This document shows, piece after piece, positions 53,601 to 62,324 of a stretch of DNA of 64,000 bases. Under the pieces are notes generated by a model. That model was not told where the DNA came from, ran no database searches, and saw only the letters and a list, made by a program, of their open reading frames with translations. Numbering within the stretch: the stretch's first letter is position 1; every line of letters starts with the position of its first letter. This DNA comes from DATJMJ01 sp035503915 (lineage in GTDB: Bacteria; Actinomycetota; Acidimicrobiia; Acidimicrobiales; Palsa-688): NCBI GenBank assembly GCA_035503915.1, contig DATJSU010000049.1, forward strand, positions 1 to 64,000, in the 5' to 3' direction. The position numbers were made by a program, and so were the translations under genes.

Positions 53601-54391
53601 TTGGCCACCGTCGCAGGGCGCGGGCGCCTCTTCCCGTTGGCAGCCGCCTTGACTGGGCCGAGGAGGCGAGCGACCGCCCAGGCCGCCCCAAAACCATTGT
53701 CGATCCCGACAACACAGAGCCCTGGCGCACAGCTGGCGAGCATGGCGAGGAGCGCCGTAACTCCTTGGAGAGAAGCCCCGTAGCCAGCGCTGGTAGGCAC
53801 TGCCACCACCGGGGCAGGGGTCAACCCGCCCACCAGGCTGGCGAGAGCGCCCTCCATGCCTGCGATGACGACGACCGCTCGTGCAGTGCTCAGAAGTTCG
53901 TCGTGCTCCAAGAGGCGGTGGACCCCTGCGACGCCGCAGTCAGCGATAAAGACCGGTCCCACCCCGAGCGCACGGAGGGTCGCTATGCATTCCTGCGCAA
54001 CCAGGAGGTCAGCGGTCCCGGCTGAAAGCACGACTACTGGCTCCGGGCGAGGCTCGCCAGGGCGCCACACGAGAGTCGACCCCTCACGGTTGCCCTTGGG
54101 GAAGGCGTTCAGGGTGACCGAGGCTTGCTCTTCGCTCGCCCTGGTGAGCACTACGGGGCCGCCGTTTGCTTCGCTGAGGAGCTCTCCGACGATCGCTACG
54201 CATTGGGAGGGTGTCTTGCCGGGGCCGTAAACCGCCTCGGGGAGGCCCTGCCGGAGCGTTCGGTGGTGGTCGACCCGGGCAAAGCCGAGGTCTGCGTAGG
54301 GCAGGCGCCGGACCCGCCTAACGATCTCGTCGGCGGGCACCGACCCCGATTTGAAATCTTCTAAGAGCTTGTAGAGAGCGGCCTCGTCCAT
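53597..54391 (-). CDS. larB: LarB, pyridinium-3,5-biscarboxylate mononucleotide synthase
   Basis: The 264-residue protein has an N-terminal helical region (LYKLLEDFKSGSV) and a PurE-like C-terminal domain with VVVIAGMEGALASLVGGL, VVAVPTSAGYGAS and GIDNGFGAA. LarB carboxylates and hydrolyses nicotinic acid adenine dinucleotide in the first step of nickel-pincer cofactor synthesis. The ATG at 54391 is chosen; a GTG at 54409 is also in frame. It is the first gene of the larB-larC-IMPase-tadA operon. Confidence 0.92.
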   Translation of the reverse strand: MDEAALYKLLEDFKSGSVPADEIVRRVRRLPYADLGFARVDHHRTLRQGLPEAVYGPGKTPSQCVAIVGELLSEANGGPVVLTRASEEQASVTLNAFPKGNREGSTLVWRPGEPRPEPVVVLSAGTADLLVAQECIATLRALGVGPVFIADCGVAGVHRLLEHDELLSTARAVVVIAGMEGALASLVGGLTPAPVVAVPTSAGYGASLQGVTALLAMLASCAPGLCVVGIDNGFGAAWAVARLLGPVKAAANGKRRPRPATVAN

Positions 54392-54428
54392 CCGTGCCCA
54401 TCGTGCCACGGAGATCAGCCCAAGCTCG

Positions 54429-55061
54429 TCACGAGCCCCTGACGCGGGCGGGCGGGCGGCTCACCGGCGACGTTGGGCGCAGGCCGTCGCAGACCACCTT
54501 CACCAAGTGGTCACAGGACTCACTGACGCCTCGCATCCCCGCCGCGAGGCAGGTGGCCATGAGGAGGGCCCCGATCTCGGGGGCCGTAATGTCCGGGCGC
54601 ACATCACCTGCTGCCTGAGCACGGCCAAGCAGCGCGCCGAAGGTGCTCTCGAGCTCTGCCTTGGCCTCGGCGTGGAGCGCCATACTGTCGACACCTGCCC
54701 GTGCCAGCTCGTCCAGGAGGTCCCTCTTCTCGGTGGCCATCTTGGCGATCTCACCCACAAAGGCAAAGAGAGCCTCTCCCGGGTCTGGGGCGTCGGCCAG
54801 TTCCCGTGCGCGCTCGATGAGAGCCTCCAGGCGATGGACGACGATGGCCTCGAACAGGGCTTCTTTTGTAGGGAAGTGCCGGTAGAGGGTGCCAACCCCT
54901 ACGCCGGCACGCTCGGCTATGACATCGACGGGCACGCCAATGCCTTCGCTTGCGAAGACCTCTTCCGCCGCTTCGAGGACACGCGCAACATTGCGGCGGG
55001 CGTCTGAGCGCATGCGCCGCGAGCTGGTCGTCCCCCCTGCCGGTTGTGAAGTTACGGTCAC
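54429..55061 (-). CDS. TetR-family transcriptional regulator
   Basis: The 210-residue regulator has a TetR helix-turn-helix (VFASEGIGVPVDVIAERAGV, then GVGTLYRHFPTKEALFEAI) and a ligand-binding helical domain. It is divergent from a DHA2-type efflux pump and an inverted repeat lies between them, so it is the likely drug-responsive repressor. The GTG at 55061 is preferred; the reading frame upstream crosses the operator. Confidence 0.9.
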   Translation of the reverse strand: MTVTSQPAGGTTSSRRMRSDARRNVARVLEAAEEVFASEGIGVPVDVIAERAGVGVGTLYRHFPTKEALFEAIVVHRLEALIERARELADAPDPGEALFAFVGEIAKMATEKRDLLDELARAGVDSMALHAEAKAELESTFGALLGRAQAAGDVRPDITAPEIGALLMATCLAAGMRGVSESCDHLVKVVCDGLRPTSPVSRPPARVRGS

Positions 55062-55085
55062 AGCCCCTCGGCCCTCAAAATTTTC

Positions 55086-55115
55086 TTGCAATACGGAACC
55101 ATCGCTCCGTATAGT
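55086..55115 (+). promoter_or_regulatory. efflux-pump promoter with TetR operator
   Basis: ATACGGA (55091-55097) and TCCGTAT (55106-55112) form an inverted repeat. It sits between TTGCAA (55086-55091) and TATAGT (55110-55115), which are 18 bases apart and read toward the pump gene. TATACT on the other strand at the same place could serve tetR. Confidence 0.7.
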
Positions 55116-55232
55116 ATAACCGGAAGGGCCGTTCCACATCATATCCGAGAAATCTGGACCGAGGACAGAACCTGACCGCTTCCTCCGCCAGAGTTCGATT
55201 TGTCATCTGCAAATGCGTTCTGGGAGACCGTT

Positions 55233-56723
55233 ATGACAGCAACCATCCATGACACAACCGACACCCGAGACTTAGCAGGCCTCCAGCAGCTGGACCCTCG
55301 GCGCTTCCGGGCGCTCGGGGTGATCGCGATCGCGCAGTTGATGATCGTGCTGGACGCCTCTGTTGTGACCATTGCATTGCCTTCTGCCCAGAGAGCCCTC
55401 CACATTTCGGTCCAGAACCGCCAATGGGCTCTTACCGCCTACACGCTTGCCTTTGGGGGCCTGCTCCTGATCGGTGGCAGGGTTTCGGACTTCCTCGGGC
55501 GCAAGCGGATGTTCATTGTGAGCCTCCTCGGCTTTGCGGGAGCCTCAGCGCTAGGTGGGCTGGCGCAAAACTCTGCCATGTTGTTTGGTGCTCGAGCACT
55601 TCAGGGAGGTTTCGCCGCCGTGATGGCGCCGGCGTCGTTGTCGCTTCTCACTGTGGCCTTCACCGAACCAAGGGAGCGGGCCCGGGCCTTTGGTGTCTAC
55701 GGTGCGGTCGCCGGTGGTGGCGCGGCAATTGGCCTTGTGCTTGGCGGGTTGTTGACGGAGTACGCTTCGTGGCGCTGGACACTGCTCATAAATGCGCCCA
55801 TCGCCGTGATAGCCGCAGCAGCGGCGACGCGGGTGGTGAGCGAGAGCCGTGCCGAAGGCGACGGGCGCTACGACCTACCCGGCGCCGTCCTCGTCACTCT
55901 CGGCTTGTTATCTCTTGTCTATGGGTTCACAAGAGCGCAGACTGATGGTTGGGCGTCTAGTGTGACCATCTTTTTGCTCTTGTTTGCGGCACTTCTCTTG
56001 GTTGGCTTTGTCGTGGTTGAGCGTCACTCGTCGGCGCCCCTCCTGCCTCTGCGGGTCGTGCTCGAACGAAACAGGGGGGGATCTTTCCTTGCGTCTTTGC
56101 TCGTCGGGATCGCCCTTTTCGGGACGTTCCTGTTCCTCACCTATTACCTTCAGCTGACCCTGCACTACTCGGCACTGAAGAGCGGCTTCGCCTTCCTACC
56201 CTTCTCTGGAGGGATTATTTTCTCCGCGACGATGGCGAGCCAGTTGCTGCCTCGCTTCGGGCCGAGGGCGCTGATGACGGGTGGTTTGCTGATGGCGGCT
56301 TTAGGGTTGGCCTGGTTCACGCAGATCGGCTTGCACACGAGCTATGTCGCCCACGTCCTGCCGGCGGAGATCGTCGTCAGTGTCGGCCTCGGGTTTGTGT
56401 TCGTGCCGTTCAGCAGCACATCGCTGATCGGCGTGGCAGCACACGACGCGGGTGTCGCGAGCGCTTTGGTCAACGCCACCCAGCAGGTGGGGGGAGCCCT
56501 TGGGACCGCGCTGTTGAACACGGTCGCTGCTTCGGCTTCCGCGAGCTACCTTCTCTCGCACCATGGCAGCGTCGCAACTGCGTTCGCGCCAGTTCACGGT
56601 TACGTCACAGGGTTCATCGTGAGCGCGTCGATCCTCACCTTGGCGATGGTCATGACTGTCGTCTTGGTCCGCGCCTCACGTGCCGACCTGCCCGCGGGCG
56701 AACCCTTGGGGGCGCTGGCGTGA
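55233..56723 (+). CDS. MFS efflux transporter, DHA2 (14-TM) family
   Basis: The 496-residue protein has about 14 hydrophobic segments. Family motifs include LDASVVTIALPSAQ in the first helix region, GRVSDFLGRKRMF (motif A), FGARALQGGFAAVMAPASLSL and VYGAVAGGGAAIGLVLGGLL (motif C of proton/drug antiporters). It exports a toxic compound in exchange for protons. The ATG at 55233 follows GGGAG. The divergent TetR gene probably controls it. Confidence 0.9.
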   Translation: MTATIHDTTDTRDLAGLQQLDPRRFRALGVIAIAQLMIVLDASVVTIALPSAQRALHISVQNRQWALTAYTLAFGGLLLIGGRVSDFLGRKRMFIVSLLGFAGASALGGLAQNSAMLFGARALQGGFAAVMAPASLSLLTVAFTEPRERARAFGVYGAVAGGGAAIGLVLGGLLTEYASWRWTLLINAPIAVIAAAAATRVVSESRAEGDGRYDLPGAVLVTLGLLSLVYGFTRAQTDGWASSVTIFLLLFAALLLVGFVVVERHSSAPLLPLRVVLERNRGGSFLASLLVGIALFGTFLFLTYYLQLTLHYSALKSGFAFLPFSGGIIFSATMASQLLPRFGPRALMTGGLLMAALGLAWFTQIGLHTSYVAHVLPAEIVVSVGLGFVFVPFSSTSLIGVAAHDAGVASALVNATQQVGGALGTALLNTVAASASASYLLSHHGSVATAFAPVHGYVTGFIVSASILTLAMVMTVVLVRASRADLPAGEPLGALA

Positions 56724-56797
56724 TATTTCAGACTTGTAACGCAACGAGAAGCGTGACCTAACGGCCTAGCGGTCACTGCCTGCCATAATGTGGGCCA

Positions 56798-57757
56798 ATG
56801 CAGGTGACCCCCTCGACCACCGTTGCCTTCTTGGGCCCAGCCGGCACGTTCACCGAGGAAGCATTGTTGAGCGAGCCTGACCTGGCCGGCGCGAAGCACT
56901 TAGTGTGCAACAGCTTCAGGGAGGTGCTCTCTGCGGTCGCGGAAGGTCGCGCAGACGCTGGCCTTGTCGCCCTCGAGAACTCGATCGAAGGCACCGTCAA
57001 CGTCACTCTCGACCCGCTCATTTTTGCTCACGACCTTTGGATCGTAAGAGAGCTACGGATGTCGGTTGCCCAATGTCTCTTGGGCCTGCCGGGAGCACGC
57101 CTTGAAGCTGTCAATAAGGTCGTCTCCATGCCGGTGGCGACGGCTCAATGCCGGACGTTCTTACGACAAAGCCTGCCATTTGCCGACGAGGAGGCAAGCT
57201 CCTCGACCGCCGAGGCGGTAAGGAGGGTGGCAGAGGCAAATGACCCTGGGCTGGTAGCAATCGGTACGCGGCATGCCGCCGGCCTCTACGGGCTGGAAGT
57301 CTTGGCCTCTGAGATCGAGGACCACGACACCAACACGACACGCTTCGTCCTCGTCGCCCCTCCAGGTTGGGGGATCCCGGCGCCAACGGGCCATGACAAG
57401 ACGAGCATCGTGTGTTTCCAGTCCTCCGACCATCCTGGGAGCCTGCATACCATCCTCGGCCAGTTCGCCGCCCGGAACCTCAACTTGACCAAACTCGAAT
57501 CGCGCCCGACCAAAAAGGCGCTTGGGGAGTACTGTTTTGTAATAGACATCGACGGCCACGTGGCGGACGAAGTCGTCGCTGATTGCCTCCGGGACCTGCA
57601 TGCCACGTTGCCAGCCTTGAAGTTCCTCGGTTCGTACCCATCGAGCGGCGAGGACGGCGACAGGCGCCGCCGTGCAGCGAGCGACGCGTGGCGAGCCGCA
57701 GACGACTGGCTGCGCGACATACGCGGCCACTTGCGTCAGCGGGACAAGTCTCAGTAG
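56798..57757 (+). CDS. pheA: prephenate dehydratase
   Basis: The 319-residue protein has a PDT domain: AFLGPAGTFTEEALL, ALENSIEGTVN, and NTTRFVLVAP with the catalytic TRF. A C-terminal ACT domain follows, with SLHTILGQFAARNLNLTKLESRP, whose ESRP motif binds phenylalanine. It converts prephenate to phenylpyruvate and should be feedback-inhibited. It is monofunctional, with no chorismate mutase part. The last 35 residues are a basic tail beyond the ACT domain. Confidence 0.94.
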   Translation: MQVTPSTTVAFLGPAGTFTEEALLSEPDLAGAKHLVCNSFREVLSAVAEGRADAGLVALENSIEGTVNVTLDPLIFAHDLWIVRELRMSVAQCLLGLPGARLEAVNKVVSMPVATAQCRTFLRQSLPFADEEASSSTAEAVRRVAEANDPGLVAIGTRHAAGLYGLEVLASEIEDHDTNTTRFVLVAPPGWGIPAPTGHDKTSIVCFQSSDHPGSLHTILGQFAARNLNLTKLESRPTKKALGEYCFVIDIDGHVADEVVADCLRDLHATLPALKFLGSYPSSGEDGDRRRRAASDAWRAADDWLRDIRGHLRQRDKSQ

Positions 57758-57828
57758 GCCAAAGCCTCAGCTGCGGGTAGGCCCTCGGGTGCTCACAGCA
57801 GGGTCTCGGTAGGATCGTGCTGCTCATT

Positions 57829-57915
57829 GGAGGGATGGCAGAGCGGCCGAATGCGAGGCTCTTGAAAAGCCTTGGGAGTGCAAGCTCCCCGTGGGTTCAA
57901 ATCCCACTCCCTCCG
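57829..57915 (+). tRNA. tRNA-Ser (anticodon TGA)
   Basis: The sequence folds into a serine tRNA with acceptor GGAGGGA/TCCCTCC, anticodon loop CTTGAAA between AGGCT and AGCCT, a long variable arm (TGGGAGTGCAAGCTCCCC) and T-arm GTTCAAATC. Discriminator G is followed by CAG, so CCA is not encoded. It shares acceptor and T-stem sequence with the tRNA-Ser(CGA) at 15.3 kb. Confidence 0.95.
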
Positions 57916-57924
57916 CAGCTCAGA

Positions 57925-58089
57925 GGCATCTAGCCTCACCGACGGGAGCTGACGGCTCGCGACCAAATCATAAGCGAGGTCGCGGGAGATCCCGAGGAGC
58001 GCGCCGGCCTCGACGCTAAGCGCCATGCGCTCCGCGGGGTACGCCTTGAGAGCCCCCAGGAAGACGATTACAACCTGCGGTTGTGAACA
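57925..58089 (-). pseudogene. excisionase-like helix-turn-helix fragment next to tRNA-Ser
   Basis: On the minus strand a frame reads ALSVEAGALLGISRDLAYDL followed by VASRQLPSVRL, the MerR-like helix-turn-helix of excisionase/HTH_17 proteins. Within about ten residues it then runs into the antisense of the tRNA and has no proper end, so it is a fragment. A DNA-binding remnant touching a tRNA 3' end suggests a lost integrative element. The frame upstream is open without a clear start. The rest of the gap to 58250 shows nothing else. Confidence 0.55.
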
Positions 58090-58233
58090 TTGGCGTGAAG
58101 TCGAGGGAGCTACTTGCGCTCAAGAGCCCGACGGTTGCCCCGGCTGAAGGCTCCGCCGTTAATGCCGGCAGGGGCCGGGCCCGTCATGGCGAAGACCCGC
58201 GGTTCTGTCCGGCCCGCTCTCCTCTCCGCGTGT

Positions 58234-58253
58234 CATGCTGGCGTACCAGCATG
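58234..58253 (+). promoter_or_regulatory. hairpin overlapping the start codon of the large repeat protein
   Basis: CATGCTGG and CCAGCATG, separated by CGTA, form a perfect eight-base-pair stem that includes the proposed ATG at 58251. If that ATG is used, the start would be folded away in mRNA. An alternative start upstream in the same frame (GTG at 58083) would avoid this. Confidence 0.5.
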
Positions 58254-61200
58254 CAACGAGCCGCCACTCGAGCCCCCCGGGCCTGGCACCCCGCCCTTGG
58301 CCGTTTCGCGCCTATGGCCGCCCTCGTCGCCCTCTTGGTCGCGCTGGGATGGACGATGGCGGTCGCCCCCGCCGCGGCGACCCCGCTCTCGTCTGTAAGC
58401 ACGCCGTCGGTCACGCTCAGCTCACCCTCCGCGGGAGCCAACGACGTCACCTACAGCATCGCGTTCATAGCCCGGAGCGCGGTAGCCACAGGAGGCACGA
58501 TAACGCTGGTGGGGCCGCCTGGCACCGTTTGGCCCGGGGCCCATGACAACTGCAGCTACACCCTCGCGGATCTCACCACTCCATCGGACAGTTTCACATG
58601 CAGCTCTTCTGTCGAGGCGGCGCAACCCGGTCTGCCTATCTTCACTTTCAACGACCCCTCCGGCTCCACTGTGACGGTCACGGTGCCCAACGTGCTTCGA
58701 GCGGGCGACCATGTCGTGCTTTCGGCCCTGGGCACCATAAACCCGGCCCCCGGCACTTATTCGTTGAGCGTGGCGACATCGGCCGACCCCGCGCCGGCCA
58801 CTTCGGCTCCCTACGCCATCGCCGATGCTTCTTCAGTCACGTCACCGGCGGTCCAGGTGAGCTCGCCCTCTTCTGCGGGCTGGGTGAGCTATACGGTCAG
58901 CTTCACAGCCGTCCACGCCATCCCCGCGGGCGGCTCGATCACCCTTACGGGGCCGGTGGGCACGCTGTGGTCCGATGGGGGTTGCCCGACGTACGAGCTC
59001 GAAAGCCCTCCGCCTGCGGTCGGCGTTTCACCTTGTTCGTCATCGGTGGTCACCAACGCGCCCGGAGACCTCGTATTTTCCTTCGGGGACCGCGGCGGCG
59101 CGACCGTCACGCTGGGCTTCCCGACACCGATCGCGGCCGGCCAACATGTCCAACTGCTCGCTAATGGAGTGTTCAACCCGGCCCCTGGTCGGTACCACCT
59201 CCTCGTTGCCACCGCTGCGGACCCCGTCCCGGCGCCCACCCCCGCTTACGCGATCGTGCCCGAGTCATCCCTAAGAGCGCTGACGGTGAAGACCGCACCC
59301 GCGCCCAAAGGAGTGGTGGGCTTCAATTATCAAGTCAGCTTCACCGCCACCCACGCGCTGACGCCGGGGAGCACGGTCACGCTCGAGGGCCCGCCAGGTA
59401 CTCTGTGGCCGCCCAGCTCCTCGAGCTACACCCTCACCGACAACACCGACCTCACCGGCACGGCCACGGCGGGCTCGCTGAGCGCGGCTATCGGCGGCCC
59501 GGGCAACATCGTGACCCTGGCGCTGCCACCCGCCACGTCCAACGGGTACGAGGGGGTGCGCGCTGGCGATTCCCTCACGGTGGCAGTAAGCGGCGTCATG
59601 GGCGGGGGAGGGGGTACCAAGGTGCTGCAGGCCTCCACATCGGCGGACCCGTTACCGCTGCCTTCGCAGCCTTACCAGCTCGACGGCCCCGGCCTGGCAA
59701 GCGGAGCTGTTTCCTCGCCGGGCGTCCAGTTGAGCACGTCGGCCGCCGGGGCGACCGGGGTGACTGCCACCTTCAGTTTCACTGCCCGCCACGAGCTCCT
59801 AGCTGGGCAGGGCGCCATAACGGTGGTTGGCCCCCCCGGCTTTATCTTCGGCAGCTGCCCAGCGGGCTGCGGCGGCGGCAACGCCACGTATACCATTGCC
59901 GACCCCTCTCACCCCGCCGCCGATGGGGCGACGAGCGCGCCCTCGGTCGACGAAGATGGGGCCTCCTTGACGGTTGTGGTGAAGAACACCATCGCGGCCG
60001 GAGACCACGTGTCGCTGACTGTGACCCAGGCAAACGACCCGCCCCCCGGCAATGGCACCTTTTACCTCTGGAGTTCCGCTGACCCCACACCCGTACCGGT
60101 TAGGGCGAGCTTTGGCCCGAGCACTGAGCTCAGCCATGCCTCTCTCGCGCTCTCGACGACCACGGGAGGTGCCAATGGCGTTACCTACACGATGTCTTTC
60201 ACGACGGCGAGCGCGCTCGTGGGAGAGGAGAGCACCGTTACCCTGGCCGGGCCTCCCGGGACGATCTTCGGCTCCTGCCCGTACGGGTGCGGCGGCGGCA
60301 ACCCGAGTTTTTCTTTGCAGGACCTCACCCACCCAAAGGACAGCGGTGGCGGCGGCAGCAGCGACCTGTTCATCGGTTACGGCACCTACGTGGGCGCCGG
60401 CGGCCCGATGGTGAGCTTCTTGGTCAACAATGACATACCCGCGGGGGACAGGGTCGTGCTTTCGGTCACGCAGGTGACGAACCCCAGCGCCGGCCCGGGG
60501 ACTTTGCAACTTTCAACTTCGTCGGACCTCGTGCCCGTCGACCTCCCCGAGCACTTCAGCCCGCCGAGCGCCGTCTCAGCCACCTCCCTCAAGACGGGGC
60601 CCATCCCTGCGGGCGAAGTCGGGGCAGTGCCTCCTGGCCAGGTGTACACAGTCGGTTTCACAACCAGCCGGCAAGGCGAGTTATTGGGCAGCCTCGGTGG
60701 CATAACGCTCATCTCGCCCCCGGGCACCGTCTACGCCTTGCACGCCCCGGTCACCGTGACGGACAAGACTCATCCGGCCGGGAGCGGCAGCACTTCCATC
60801 GGAGCGGTGGCGGCAGACGGCCGCATCGCCAGCCTGGTCGTGCCCGAGACTATTTACCCTGGTGACCTTGTGACCTTGAGCGTGCCTGGGGTCACTGGCC
60901 TCGCGCCGCCCCCCCGGGTCACGGTCGGTGAGACAACCAGCACGACGGCGGCGCCAGTGACTACCACAACTACGGTCGCGGTTCCGGCGCCGGCTCAGGC
61001 CTCGGTCGTTGTCGTCACTAGCTCGGACCCAGCGCTCTCCGGTGGCGCGGCGGGGGCGCCGACAAGTTCGATAGCTTCCTCGTTGCCCCCACTTTCCAAG
61101 GGTTTCAGCCCTCTGTCAAGCGACGTCGTCAACGCCGGCATCACCATCGGGGCGGCCTTGTTCATCACGTTCCCAGCCAATTTGTTCAACGAGACGTTCC

Positions 61201-62183
61201 AGGAGAACTATGCGGACATCGCCGCCTGGAGAGACAAATGGCTCGGGGCGTTGGTGCCTTCGGGCCTGCGCCGCCGCCTGCGCGAGGCGGCTCGCCGGGT
61301 CAAGTCCGCTGCCCTGCGCGTCTTGGGCTTGGCCGGCCGCTCCTCGGAGAAAGCAAAACAGCGAGACTGGGCCAGTTTTGCCGCTGTGGTGGCTGTCGGC
61401 TCGTTGTTGGGCGCTCTCCTCGACCCAGGATTTGGCGCCAACTTGCGGACTCTCCTCAGTTACCTAGCCATCGCCCTGGCAATGACGGCGGGCGTGGCCC
61501 TCTCTGGGTTGGTAAGGGGGTCCTACCACCGTGCCCGCAAGCACGGTCACGTGCCGTACCGCTTAGAAGCATTGCCTTTCGGCCTCGTCGTAGCCCTCGC
61601 CTGCGTGCTCATTTCCCGCGGGTCAGGTTTCCAGCCCGGCTACTTGTACGGTGTCATCTGCGGGGTCAGTTTTAGCCGTGAGCTTTCCAAGCACGAAGAG
61701 GGCCACGTGGTTGCCCTCAACTCCATCGCCTCGGTCTTGGTGGCGCTCCTCGCCTGGTTGGCGTGGGCCGGCGTCAACCATTTCGCCGACCACCAAGGTG
61801 CCTTTTTCGGTGCGGTGCTGGCCGACGATTTCCTCGCCGCGATGTTCGTGTCCGGCCTCGTGGGTACGGTGATTTCTCTCTTCCCGCTTCGGTTCTTGCC
61901 CGGCCACAAACTTCAGAGCTGGCACCGTGGCGCCTGGCTGGGGACCTTTGCTATCAGCCTGTTCGTCCTCGTGGAGCTAATTCTGCGCCCGCGCACAGGG
62001 TTTGCCGGCCATTCCCATGTGCCCCTCGTGACGACCCTCGCACTTTTCCTAGTGTTTGGTGCCGGCTCTTTCGCTTTCCGCCAGCACTACGCCAATAAGC
62101 GAAAAAAGGCGGAACAGGGCCAAGCACCAGTCGCCGATGGCGAGGACGCAGAGGGGGAAAAGGCCGCGAGGTCGCAGCCATAA
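58251..62183 (+). CDS. large repeat-containing surface/membrane protein
   Basis: The 1310-residue protein has a signal-type N-terminus (MAALVALLVALGWTMAVAP). Roughly six modules of 130-150 residues follow, each with a strand such as VTYSIAFIARS or VSYTVSFTAVH, a glycine turn like TLVGPPGTVW, an (A/R)GD(H/R/Q)V.L segment and an STSADP.P close. Modules four and five carry a paired-Cys loop (GSCPAGCGGGN). A short Thr-rich linker (TTTTTVAVPAP) leads to a C-terminal region of about 380 residues with seven or so membrane helices and a GVSFSRELSKHEEGHVVAL loop, ending in a charged tail. The repeats would be exposed outside. Function unknown. Confidence 0.75.
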   Translation: MQRAATRAPRAWHPALGRFAPMAALVALLVALGWTMAVAPAAATPLSSVSTPSVTLSSPSAGANDVTYSIAFIARSAVATGGTITLVGPPGTVWPGAHDNCSYTLADLTTPSDSFTCSSSVEAAQPGLPIFTFNDPSGSTVTVTVPNVLRAGDHVVLSALGTINPAPGTYSLSVATSADPAPATSAPYAIADASSVTSPAVQVSSPSSAGWVSYTVSFTAVHAIPAGGSITLTGPVGTLWSDGGCPTYELESPPPAVGVSPCSSSVVTNAPGDLVFSFGDRGGATVTLGFPTPIAAGQHVQLLANGVFNPAPGRYHLLVATAADPVPAPTPAYAIVPESSLRALTVKTAPAPKGVVGFNYQVSFTATHALTPGSTVTLEGPPGTLWPPSSSSYTLTDNTDLTGTATAGSLSAAIGGPGNIVTLALPPATSNGYEGVRAGDSLTVAVSGVMGGGGGTKVLQASTSADPLPLPSQPYQLDGPGLASGAVSSPGVQLSTSAAGATGVTATFSFTARHELLAGQGAITVVGPPGFIFGSCPAGCGGGNATYTIADPSHPAADGATSAPSVDEDGASLTVVVKNTIAAGDHVSLTVTQANDPPPGNGTFYLWSSADPTPVPVRASFGPSTELSHASLALSTTTGGANGVTYTMSFTTASALVGEESTVTLAGPPGTIFGSCPYGCGGGNPSFSLQDLTHPKDSGGGGSSDLFIGYGTYVGAGGPMVSFLVNNDIPAGDRVVLSVTQVTNPSAGPGTLQLSTSSDLVPVDLPEHFSPPSAVSATSLKTGPIPAGEVGAVPPGQVYTVGFTTSRQGELLGSLGGITLISPPGTVYALHAPVTVTDKTHPAGSGSTSIGAVAADGRIASLVVPETIYPGDLVTLSVPGVTGLAPPPRVTVGETTSTTAAPVTTTTTVAVPAPAQASVVVVTSSDPALSGGAAGAPTSSIASSLPPLSKGFSPLSSDVVNAGITIGAALFITFPANLFNETFQENYADIAAWRDKWLGALVPSGLRRRLREAARRVKSAALRVLGLAGRSSEKAKQRDWASFAAVVAVGSLLGALLDPGFGANLRTLLSYLAIALAMTAGVALSGLVRGSYHRARKHGHVPYRLEALPFGLVVALACVLISRGSGFQPGYLYGVICGVSFSRELSKHEEGHVVALNSIASVLVALLAWLAWAGVNHFADHQGAFFGAVLADDFLAAMFVSGLVGTVISLFPLRFLPGHKLQSWHRGAWLGTFAISLFVLVELILRPRTGFAGHSHVPLVTTLALFLVFGAGSFAFRQHYANKRKKAEQGQAPVADGEDAEGEKAARSQP

Positions 62184-62324
62184 GCGTTGTGACCGGCGCG
62201 CATCGTCTCGCAGGTGCTGCGCTCGGCTGGCGACAGGGAGCAGCTGCGTACGATGGTGCGTGACACTGTCATCTGCCATCGTGACGAAGCTGAGCGGCGG
62301 GGCGGAAACGCATCATCGGATCAG

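Noticed and set aside
51584..54391. Reading the larB-larC-IMPase-tadA block as a complete nickel-pincer system
   Set aside because: No larE or nickel transporter is present in the window.
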